Assembly: GCA_029204225.1 (NCBI GenBank)
Contig: CM055096.1
Location: forward strand, 42,154,901-42,218,900
Length of the DNA stretch: 64,000 nt
Reading direction: 5' to 3'
Origin: Diphasiastrum complanatum
Lineage: Eukaryota > Streptophyta > Lycopodiopsida > Lycopodiales > Lycopodiaceae
Shown: one piece after another, positions 10,915 to 22,400 of the stretch
Layout of the letters: the number at the start of each line of letters is the position of its first letter
Numbering within the stretch: position 1 is the first letter of the stretch
Translations under genes and position numbers: made by a program
The notes under the pieces: model-generated
Seen by the model: only the letters and a program-made list of their open reading frames with translations
The model's database searches: none
What the model was told of the DNA's origin: nothing

Positions 10915-11620
10915 TGCATGTTTTACAAGTTCTTGGACAAAGCAGCAATATGTCATAACACTCCCGAGAACATGTCGCGAAGAAGTGCGTGGAGGCTATG
11001 CACCATCACTGACATAGAGGAAGTGAAGATGGTTGTGTGTATCGTGCCCATATGGATAACATGCCTCGCGTTTGGGACCTGCTTCACTCAATCCTTGACG
11101 TTTTTCATCAAACAAGATAGCAAAATAGACACACGCGTGTATTCACTCCGCATTCCTTCGGCTTCGTAGCAAAGCTTTGCAATGCTCTTGAGCATCTTGT
11201 TTATGCACATATATGACAGAAACTTGGTTCCATTTGTGCGTCGCTTCACCGAAAGTATGAGAGAAATCACAATATTGTAGTGGATTGGCACTGGTTTGGT
11301 TTTGGGAACTCTTGCCATGATTGCTATAGCCTTGACCGAGAAGAAGCACCTGAGCATTCTTCGGGACAAAGTCCTATGACTTTGTTCTGGGTATTATCGT
11401 AGAATGCTATAATGGAGATAGCCTGGAACTTCACTCTTGTAGGGCTTCAAGAGTCTTTCTATGATCAGTTGCCAGACATGCGTGGGCATTGTACGTTACT
11501 TGTCAGTGCTTGGCATGGAAAGCTTTCTTAGTACTATAATTATCATTTTGGTTTTGAGTGTAACTGGTCAAGGATCAGACCATCAAAACAACTTAATCTC
11601 AATGGACCTTATGTTGCTCC
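10915..11620 (+). pseudogene. NPF (NRT1/PTR) transporter pseudogene fragment
   Basis: The frame starting near 10915 reads FYKFLDKAAI, then SAWRLCTITDIEEVK, VPIWITCLAFGTCFTQS, LTFFIKQDSKIDTRV and IPSAS. These are the consecutive landmarks of the C-terminal half of plant NPF/PTR proteins (FLDKAAI; WRLCTVTQVEE; PIW; FF-KQ; IP-AS). A TAG at 11167-11169 interrupts. The same frame resumes with SFAMLLSILFMHIYDRNLVP, GTGLVLGTLAMIAIALTEKK and, after further stops, FTLVGLQESFYDQLPDM. A frameshift near 11480 leads to YLSVLGMESFLSTIIIILVL and NNL. NPF proteins are proton-coupled nitrate, peptide or hormone transporters with 12 membrane helices; this piece covers roughly helices 7-11. At least two stops and one frameshift show that it is dead. 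The stretch in front of FLDKAAI is not NPF. Confidence 0.8.
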
Positions 11621-12508
11621 AACAATCAGGAAAAGCCTATGTCACCCCCCACGATCATCTTAACTCATTTGATATTTTTGAACAATCAACAACCTCTATT
11701 GCAATCCAATGCAACCATTGATTGAGACTCGTAGTTTGTCTTATTGTTGCTCCCTTCCAATTCTACCATCGCTTATTGGATAAAAGTATTCTACAAAGAG
11801 ATGGAAATGCAAAACGAGGATTTCCATGATATCTACATCAGCTCATTTCGTGCTTTGTAGTCAACTTCTTCGCATCCATGCTGAAACAAACACCAATTTT
11901 TAACACAATTCTTTTAGAAGTAAGAGCAAGATCAAGGAATCGACATTCAGAGCCTAGATAATCAAAGCTTTTCGTACGATTTTAAGCATTTTCTAGGAGC
12001 ATAATGTGTTGCAGGACTGTTGGTCAAGCCACGCAAAGAGGCTGTATGTGCTTGCGTGAATGCGTGAATGTGCCTGAGTGCTCCTCATTGTCCCATAAGC
12101 AAGTTGGGGCCTTAAAACTCTACTCTTCATAAGAAGCAGTTGCACATTGTCTCATGTCCCATGGTACCAGGCCTTTTGGGTTCAGGAACAAGCGGGTGGC
12201 GAGGCGGTTGGGGATGGGATCCCAACAAGCGGCTCGAGTGCGTGCATGTGGCCAGTGGGTCAAGTTTTATTACAGGGTATCAGAGCCAGTGGGGGTGTTT
12301 GCCTGTGCTTGCTTGAGTGGGGTACCCACAACTGTTCATAATAGCTATTTGTATATCTCTAATAGTGTGAACACGTGCATTATAACTCTTAATACTACTC
12401 CTTAATGAAGTGTTCACACATTTATTAACTTTTAAATCAAAAATAGATTTCAACAAATCTAGATCTTATAGCGGCCATGCTTCCATTGAAGCCAGAGCGC
12501 TTCTTCAC
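11621..12508. other. Spacer with a relict primer-binding site
   Basis: No gene seen. GGGTATCAGAGCC at 12275-12287 resembles an LTR-element primer-binding site and may mark the end of another eroded LTR. The boundaries cannot be set. Confidence 0.35.
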
Positions 12509-12740
12509 TCATTTTAGAGTTGCTTTGATTAATGCACCATTTGTTGCAGCCACTCCTCCTATCTCATATATTTTGGATGTATATGCAGCTTCCTTCCACA
12601 TTTCATTTGAGCTGAAAACATATTGATCAGATATGCTTTTCACATTTCTTCCGCTTGTATCCAACCTTTTGTACTTGTACAACATACACAATATAACCTC
12701 TGCTTCTATTTGGAAGCCATGGATTAGCCCTATTACACTT
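12509..12740 (-). other. Unidentified coding-like fragment
   Basis: The minus strand reads GLIHGFQIEAEVILCMLYKY, then KSISDQYVFSSNEMWKEAAY and GVAATNGALIKATLK, with balanced composition and no stop for about 80 codons. I do not recognise the family. It ends against Copia copy B. It may be a captured exon or a chance open frame. Confidence 0.25.
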
Positions 12741-12745
12741 CCATA

Positions 12746-15192
12746 ATGTTGAAAGGCATGTCTAAAGGACAAGATCAAGTGGATGCTTCTTCAAGTGGCA
12801 AAAAGAAGGATAGATCAAAGCTCAAGTGCTTCTATTGTGGCATCAAAGGACACTTTGCAATTGATTGCTACAAGAAGAAGAGAGATCAAAGTGACAAGCA
12901 AGGTAATCTTACTCTTGATGAGGATGATTTGGATGTTCAAGATGCAAATGATGATGCTTTTGTGATGTTTCAAGTATGCTTGCTAATGATGGAGATCTAG
13001 ATCCTTGGTGGATTGATAGTGGAGCAAGTTCACACATGACTTTTCACAAAGACTACTTCACTTCTTTGTTGGCATATGGAGATGACAAGAGGGTGATCTA
13101 CATGGCCAATGATGGTGAATGTGCGATCAAAGGGATTGGCACAATTCTTATTTCTCTCTCTACAAATAGGAATGTTCATTTGAAGGATGTCTTGTTTATT
13201 CCATCTATTACCAAGAATTTGCTTAGTGTGAGTCAAATGCTAAGTAAAGGCCTCAAGGTGGAGTTTGATGAAGATGCTTGTATGACTAGAATCTTGTGTT
13301 ATTGCTAACCAAGTTGGATGTGTTGCAAGGGAGCAAATACCTATTCAAGAAGTTTGGCATAAAAGGATGGGACATCTCAACTTCAAGTCATTGGAGGTAA
13401 TGGCTAGGAATAAGATTGTGATAGGTCTTCCAAGTTCTTTAAGTGGCATCAAACATGTTTGTGAGTCTTGTGCTTTGTCTAAGTCACATAGACTACCTTA
13501 TACTAGATCTATATCTAAATCTTCAAAGCTTTTTCAACTTGTACATTTGGATATTCATGGATTTACTACAATTAGCAATAGTGGAACTAAGATGTATGTA
13601 ACATTCATTGATGATTTTAGTAGATTTTGTTGGATCTATCTACTAAAGAGCAAAGATGAAGTGTATGAGGTCTTTATCAAGTTCAAGAATGCAAGGGAGA
13701 ACCAATTTTCCACAAAGATCAAGTGCTTAAGGAGTGACAATGGTGGTGAGTATATATCTACCAAGAGTCAAGGTCTTTTGTGATGAGCATGGGATCAAGA
13801 GGGAGTATACAACATCAAGGACCGCACAACAAAATGGAGTGGCTAAAAGGAAGAATAGGACTTTATGTGAAAGTGCTAAAGCTATGAGGTTAAGTGCTAA
13901 TCTTGACAAATCATTTTGGGATCAAGCTTTGTTGTGTGCCAATTTCTTGTGCAATAGGTGGCCAAGTGCAGTTTTGGATGGGAGGACACCTTTTGAGATG
14001 TTATTCAAGAGGAGGCCGAGTGTCAACTTTTTAGGGACCTTTGGATGCACATGCTATGTCAACATTACTCTTGATGATAGGACCAATGAGGATCCATCTT
14101 CAAGAAGAGGTATTTTTGTTGGATATAGTGAGGTGAATAAAGCCTACAAGGTTTACATTCCTTCTACTAACAAAGTGATTTTGGTAGAGATGTCATTTTT
14201 TATGAGGAGAACATTCCAAAAGTGTCTTCAAGCATGATTGATAGTAGTGTAAACATAAAGAGAAAGACAAGTACCTTCAAGGCTCACACATGATCAAAAG
14301 GGTAAGCAAGTAGTTTCTGGAAATTATGTTGCTTTCCTAACCTCTTTGGATGAGCCTACAAATGTAGATCAAGCAAGGAAAGAAGAGGAGTGGATCTAAG
14401 CAATGGATCTTGAGTATCAAGCTCTTTTGAAGAATGAAAACATGGAGATTGGTAGAGTTACCTAAGGACAAAAAAGCTATTGGATGCAAATGGATCTTCA
14501 AAAGTGAAGACAAACCAAGATGGATCTATCAACAAGTACAAGGCAAGGTTAGTGGCAAAAAGATATGCTCAACAACAAGGGATTGACTATGATGAGACCT
14601 TTGCACCCGTGGCAAAGATGGTAAGCATTCGAGTCATCATTTCACTTGCTACACTTTATGGATGGGATCTATGGCAAATGGACATTTCAAATGCATTCTT
14701 AAATGGTTATCTTGAGGAGGAAGTGTACATGGAGCAGCCCGAGAGCTACGTTTCATCAACAAAGCCAAATCATGTATGTCTACTACAAAAGAGTTTGTAT
14801 GGCCTTAAGCAAGCACCAAGGAGTTGGTATGCTAAGCTTAACACTTTTTTACTCTCTCAAGGCTTTGTTATGAGTGAGTACGATCATTCACTTTATTATA
14901 GGTTTGCTGGAAATGATGTTACCATCTTGCTAATTTATGTAGTAGTGGAGACAATCAAGATGTGGAGGATATCAAGAATGCTCTTAAGGAGTTTGAGGTG
15001 CATGATCTTGGTAATTTGCATTACATTTTGGGAATAGAAGTCATTAGATCTTCTCAATCTACTTTCATTTGTCAAGAGAAGTATGCCAATTCTATTCTAG
15101 AAAGATTTCATATGGTAGATGCAAAAGCTAGTGATACACCTATGGAGTCTCATATAAAGCTAAATCATCTACGAACCTTCAATAAAAACTAG
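12746..15192 (+). pseudogene. Copia copy B, zinc knuckle through reverse transcriptase
   Basis: It begins just before the CCHC knuckle (CFYCGIKGHFAIDC near 12830). The protease motif is intact (WWIDSGASSHMT near 13009) after a frameshift. Pre-integrase (WHKRMGHLN near 13357), integrase (LVHLDIH, FIDDFSRFCWIYLL, LRSDNGGEY near 13730) and TTSRTAQQNGVAKRKN follow. The catalytic Glu of the usual NGVAERKN is Lys here. A frameshift lies near 13770. Later come FGYS-type GIFVGYSEVNKAYK and RT (KARLVAKRYAQQQGIDYDET, WQMDISNAFLNG, QKSLYGLKQAPRSWY). The RT active site YVDD reads YVVV (about 14937-14945) beside another frameshift. RT ends at 15192; RNase H, LTRs and most of gag are absent. The integrase is very close to copy C, so this family was active fairly recently. 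Confidence 0.88.
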
Positions 15193-16453
15193 CAATACTC
15201 AACAATGAAATTACACCAACATAAATTTGTTTACACCATATATGAAGTGTTAGGATTTAGGGTGGATGGATAGGTAAATGGACAATACATATATGGAAAT
15301 ATAGACATATATACACATCTATGTCTAGGTATAAGCATAAAATATAGAAATTTATCAATGAATGATGATGGATCTATTAATAGGGTTTCATGACCTCCTA
15401 TGTCAAGTAAGCTTTTTGAACTATACATACATGGATGGATTCAGTTATAGAATTCTAAATAGATAGTTAGATCATCATAGGTAGATAGAACTGTGGATTA
15501 ATAGCCATATGGATGGATGCATACAAATTCATCGAGATCAATTGATCAATGAATTGTCTCTAGAAAGTGTTGCAATGATTTATAAGTAGATTTTTGGGCT
15601 AAGCATGACACTAAATCAAAATATATGAAAATCACATCGTTAATACATTGTATAGATATTTTTTGGGATGCGCATCCATCAAATACTTTGTCGTGTTCCT
15701 ATGAAGGTTATTTGCAAAACAACCGAGATGCCCATTCATCAAGTACTTCGTCATGTGGCTGTAGATATATGGTTTTTGTGCACACTATGTATGATCTACA
15801 ATTTAATCTAATCATCAACTACCCAATCCAGACCATCCATTGTTTATAAAGTTAAATTGCAGTTTCATCACCTGTTTGAGTACTCATCATGATGGTGATA
15901 GTATCATAATCTAGTCATCAGCATAGAAATTCTTCGCAATGACAACTACAATAATAAAGAAATTGCCTTTTCTAACAGGCACAAATATAAATAGCTTTAC
16001 CTTTCCACTGTAAGTTGCCACTATGGAATGTTGAAAATGTTATTTTTTTTAACCCCTTCCTATCAGGTGCTTGCTTTCTATAATTTCCAAGCTATTGGAA
16101 GAGCATGTTATGCAGCATTCCACATCTTTCATTAGTCCTTCCAAATAAATCATTTACAATTCTTCAAGGGTCATCTGTAACTTAGTTTACCATCTTGCAC
16201 TTGTGTAACACATAAAAGCAAATGAGATGAACAACTCGTTGCATAAAAAGAATACATAGAATAGAATAAGGCAAAGATATATTACAATGTGTAAACTACT
16301 TCCAGTTCAGCCAAAAACATAATACTGTCCCTTACCACACCCTATTTCTGCTAAGTAGAATTTTACCACAAGAGCTCCAATGGATACACCAGTCTCCAGA
16401 TAATGAAAGAATTAGCAGCCAGTTCGGCAGAGAAAACGCAACCAGAAACAGAA
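15193..16453. other. Spacer and 3' flank of the CCCH gene
   Basis: No coding sequence recognised. ATGGATGGAT-like words recur at 15240-15520. Two related blocks near 15655-15770 both contain CATCAA(A/G)TACTT-GTC. The part nearest 16453 is the presumed 3' UTR of the minus-strand gene. Confidence 0.4.
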
Positions 16454-19400
16454 CTAAACCTCAACAACCCAACCTTGTGACCCATTATAAAGGGTATCAT
16501 GAAGCACACCTGATCCACGATAATCAGACTCTTTCTGAGAGACCTGTCCATGACCATTATTAGTTCCATCTCTAAAGGGCTTATGTGAACCATTCTGGCC
16601 CAAAGTATGTCTCTGACTGTTGACATCGTGTCCATCGCTTTTATAGACTACCAAATTACCCTGTGGCTGTTCATGTTGTTGCTGCTGGTTATGCTGGTCA
16701 TGAAAAAACCTCTCTTCCTTTTTTGAAGCTGAATACTCATTCACCCTAGAATTATTTTGTGGAAGCGATCGTACATTTAAAGTTGCATTTCCAGAAGTAC
16801 CATTGTCATGACTCCATTCTTCATCCTCAATCCAATCTCCATAAACGGTGGAAATCTCGGTTGGTCCCTTCCATCCTTTAAATAGCTTTGAGCCGGCACC
16901 ATTGTTATGACTAGGCCGGTGCTGAGAGCCATGTCCACCACTTGAATGGCGCTGATGAGTGCCTGAACTATGTCCTTCCAAGCCAAATGGCACAGGGGAC
17001 ATTGCATCTAGTGCTGCTTTTGAAGTACCTTTGACTTCTGAATGAAGACCACCAGATGAAGGCGAATCAATAGAGCCTCCACCATACTTCTGCAATTCTG
17101 TGGAGTGATGCATGATAATGTCAGGCTACTTTGACTCGGTTTGCTAATACAAAGAAACTTTGATAGCAAACACAAAAAGACCAGAAACTCAAAACTACCT
17201 TAATTTCATCACTAGCAACACTAGAGTAAAAGCAGACATTTCAAACCTCCAATATCAATTAGTTAGAGAAGCAAGTCAGATTTACAGCAAGCTTTCTTTT
17301 CTTTCCCTTAGTCTCAAGTTGGTTTTACGTTATCTCATATACTGACTTGCTTCGCAAGGAGCTGCAAGGTCAGATAGAGGAAAACTTGGATAAAAGTTTG
17401 TCAGAGGCCTCTCACAGTACAAATACACCTGATTTTACATGCACAAGGAAGAAAAGGAGCATATAAGAGAGATCAGACTGAAATTTGATGAAGAATTAGA
17501 TGGGCACCCTAACAATTGTAAAGAGATATAAGGAAATAATACATGAAGTCTAGACAGTTCTGAGACACTAACTTGAAATTTTCCCTTATGCTTCTTGGTC
17601 ATAGAGAATCAAAAAAATTTCAAAATACAGATAAATACTGGTTAATCTCATCATAAATAGGCCACAGTTCATCAACAAACACCAATGCAAAGAAGCCTTG
17701 TGTCACAGGCCCAAACATGCAAACAAGGTGTACTCTTCACAAAGTTTACCTAAACAGCTTCTGAAACTGACTCCATTAGGCATAACATGGCTATAACGTT
17801 CACTTGTATCCAGGGACGCAGATCAAGTCACTTTCTAAAAATTCTCTGGAGGTCAAGAATCGGTAATGACACCGGTGGTGAAGGGTAAGCTCGGTCATGA
17901 TGACGACTACCAACAAAGAGCGAAGCCAATCAAATAAAGTGTCTACTTCCTCACAAAAACAATAGGAAAAACAATAGGAAAAACACATATATATATAATA
18001 TTAGTACAGACATGAGGGTCCGGGCCGGATTGCCCGCGTCCGCGTCCGGACCCGAACGCGGGGTCGGACGAGTCCAATTTATTTTTTTTAATTTAAAAAA
18101 AAAAAAAAAAACAGATGCGTCCGGGGGTCCGGACGCCATTTTTTTTTAATATTTTTTTAAAAAAAAAATTAAAAAAATAAAATCCGGACGCGCGTCCGCG
18201 TCCGCCATCCGCTTCCTTAGATATATGAATGGGGCGGACGCGGACGCGGACGCGCGTTCCAGGACGCATCCGGACGCAGGTTTTCTTTTTCCTCATAAAA
18301 TAGCAAAAACACTGAAGAAAAAAAAAATTTAAGATATAGATAGATGTAGTATGTACAAAGTAATTGTAGTGAATTCCAGTAGTGTCAGATTCAACTCCAA
18401 AAAAATTCAGGTCCAATTCTAGTAGTAAAAAACAAAAGAATTTTTTTTTTTTGCGAATCGTGATCGCAAACCCGGAGCATGAACAATTCACGAATCACAA
18501 CTCGAACCGCAATTCTGAATAGCGGTGCATTTTTTATTTACATATTCGTTATACTCTACAATTTTATAGGATGTATAGATTATATGCATCTAGTGTGAAT
18601 CGACTTTTTGGCAGCTTTTCTTCCCACTTGAGAAATTTATTGATTCATTGAGAAGACTATCCAGGTACTAGATGTACTGTACCGGTGGCACTTTTATTGA
18701 AAACAGAAAGTTCAGCTTCTTAGCTTGTAGAACAAATAATATATGATTCATATAGGAACTTCACATAACATAGACACCACTTTAATCTTAGTGAAATCAC
18801 TACTAGTTATGGACTTGGCTCATTACATTCGCCATGTCCATTTACATTTACTTTACTTTATGCATAGGCAGGCTTTGGGCCCTTTTTTATTCATTATTTG
18901 ACATTTAGACTATATGGTTGGCCTTGGGCCCTATTATTGACATTTAGACCATATTATTGGCCTTGGGCCCTATGATTCACTATATTGGTTATTTGGTCAT
19001 ATTACTGAGAGTGGGGGCCTTCTTGTAGGGCGCACTATTTTCCCTCTCAGTTTGGCCCTAGCCACTGGAAGCTTCCTTTTAGGGCTTCCTCTTGGCTATA
19101 AGTAGGGATTCTGTGTCATTTGTTACTTGGCTTATGATATGATCTCCTTCTTTAGTCTCTTTAAGCTTTCTCTCTCTTGCTTTCTAGGGTTAAGTCTTGC
19201 TTATGTGATGCTTTCATAGACTAAATCTAGATCAGCCGTGGCTACGTTCATAACTCTACTAACATCAATACATAAGTATAAGTAACTTGCGTGCTGGAAA
19301 TTTCTGAATCAGCCAAGCATGAACACATAGACTAGCCTCTTCTCTACATAGTGAGCTCTTCCACCTTCACATACAAAGTCTCCTTTCTCCTCCATAAAAC

Positions 19401-19449
<49 letters not shown>

Positions 19450-22400
19450 ATGGAAAAAGGGCAGTTGACAAAAAGTGGCTTATGTCACTAGGTGATGTCA
19501 CTCAAAATATTGGCCCACTTGTGTCTAACGTAGCTTAACTTGAGTAAAAAGGATTATTTTGTGTAATATTCATGGACCATCAGTCCAAGTACAATATTCA
19601 TGGACCATCAGTATCAAATACAAAGTTTACATGTGCCTTAACAACATAGTTAAAGTAGGACTTGATTCTAATAGCTTCTTGCATGTTAATTTATTGATTT
19701 TCTTAAGCTTGGCCAGTGACTCCAAACACTTCATCATAGCAAGGATTCATTTACTATGAAAGCATATGCATTAAATATCTAGTGCTTGTGCTTCATCTTA
19801 TTGATCATCATAGGTGTTGCTTATTGCATGTCACTCCCATGAACCATCTCAAGCAAGTAAGCCTCTTGTATTTACTATGAGTTGGCACACTTGCCTACAA
19901 TTTTGTCAAGACCTACCAAAATCCCCTAGACATTCTCTATTTGGAATTTCATGTTAATGTTCAAGAGAAACATAATGTTCTTACAACATGGACCAACTAG
20001 ATAGTACTGGATAAGCACTAAAAATTTGAGAAGGATTCCCACTTTCGATAGATTTAACTCTATATAATCTATATAGTTTTAAATAGACATGCACGTCCAC
20101 CCCGGACGTGGCCATTTCGCGTTTGCGTCCACTGTCCGCATCCGGATGCCAGACGCGGATGCGGACGTGTCCTTTTTTCTTTTTCTTTTTAAACGAAAAT
20201 ACACTAAAAAAAAACGTGCATCCACCCCGGACACGTCCAAGGACGCGCGTCCGCGTCCAGGTCTTCCAACCTTTGGTTTATAACATATAGAATGTTATCC
20301 ATAGAACAGTAATTACTAACCTTCCATATTGGACAGTTGGGAGCATAATGATTGTACACATAGTGGCTGCTAGGGATATATTTGCAATTTTGCTTGGGGT
20401 TCAAAACACACAATGGTTATCAGTAGATAGTCATTACAAATAATCGATCAATCGCAATTTGAAGTTCAATATTAGCCAGTTGAAAAAAAAATTGAAGTTA
20501 AATTTTCAGCCTTTTCCCCTACCCTATTAAATCACGACAAAAGAAAAGTCCAAAAACAAAAGGCCTCAGAACAATGCTCTGAAATGGAACATCAGAAAAT
20601 TCCTAGAGACTACCAGAATGGTGCCCACTGCCTTGCAACCATACAACCATCATAAGTCTTGTGAAGAAAAAGATCCTTAAGAACAAAACATGTTGAACAA
20701 CCTGAAGTATTTTCTTGGTATTCTTGGCAAGCTTTAAAAACAAGTAAACTTGTCGGTATAAGGGGCTTGGCCGTGTACAGTTCATGGTCGCTAAATGAAC
20801 TTAGTTAATGCCTGTGTTACGAGTCACCCTAGCTCATGTGGAGAGCCGTGGCTTCCCCCCCTTTGGCCAAGAAGGCATGATAATGTGCTAGTGTTATACT
20901 TGATTATAAAAAAACTTATTGTCTTGAACTTGTGCGATGTGCATCAAGAATTCCTATGTCGTGGTTTTTATGAAACCTTAATCTATGTACGCATGTGCAA
21001 ATTTTCAGACACTAGCTGTTTCTATCCCAATCCCAAGCTTCTTGTTGTCATCCATTCCTATTACCTTCACTTTCAAATATATCTATCTGTTTGATTTTGG
21101 AAATGTTCACATTTGTTGCCCCTTATTGCACTCCAAACTCCCACAAGTTCCATAGACATTGCTTCACTCGCTCATATCTCGCTTATTCTCCATTTTACTT
21201 ACATCACTTTTCTTTGCTCTTGAAAAAATTCCTCTTCAAATAAAATTCTCCCCTCGTATAAGAGCTCTCTAACAAAACAACTCCCTCCCTCTATCCCTTT
21301 CTTAGAATACAAATGCTCTTTGCCTATATACAAACTTTTTCTATTTTTTAAAACTAACTGTATTGATAATATAGCCTATGCTTTTTCCTCTTCCTCATCT
21401 GTCAATTCCCAATTTTTACTCGCCCACACTCATCTTCCTCAATCTAACTCGTTCGCATAGTTACATGCCGATTTGAATCGGCCGATTCGAACCAGCTAGC
21501 TAGGTTCGAATCGGGAAACGGTCCGAACCGTTTTCTTTTTGTTTTTTGTTTTTTTGTTTTGTGGGCCAAAAAACAGTTTGAACCGGTTTGAAACAGTTTC
21601 CAATTTGAATCGGCCCCTAACGGTTCGAAGGTTAGAACCACGATAGGCGGTTCGAACCGCGGTTTGATGCAACTATGCTCATTCGTGACTTTTACTTGAC
21701 AGCGAAAGCTCAACTTTACAAGCACATCGTCGTCTTCCTGAATTTTACTTGTTGCTCAATTTTATTTGTGCCTAAATTTTCACTTGATCACCTATTATAA
21801 AAAATATGAATCGCCCCAACAGAAAGAACTCATAAAAAGGACTAGACGTCTGAGGAATAGAATAACGACAAAAGCTTTATAGTTATGGAAACTAATTAAC
21901 AAAGAGAACACAAGAAAAGAAGGAAAAAGGATGGAGGTAAAATGAGAAAGAGAGAAAGAGAGAAAGAGAGAAAGAGAGAAAGAGGAGGGACATGAGAAAC
22001 AAAACTTAGGGCATTTTTGTATGTTAGCAAAGGGTTGAAAGAGGCAAGTTGACGCACTGTTGATATTGCCTCATCAACAATTACACGAACATAACAATTT
22101 TACAGAGCTTATTTAAAACTCGGTGCATATAGCCCACAGAGTTTTGGATAAAAATTCAACTCAATATGTGAGAATTGATGTACTAATACTCTCACAATCT
22201 ATTTTTCATAAAAAAAAGGTTGCATAATACAATTAAGGAAAGAAACCTATCAGTGCAAGACAAATTGATTATGCATCCAAAACAATGACCAAAGAACGTG
22301 GGAACATATCTTTTAGGACATGCCACACGTTCCCAAACCTTCTCTAGTTGGAAACGTGCTCACGAATGAGAGTTCTGGAAGATGACATGGGATTGATGGG

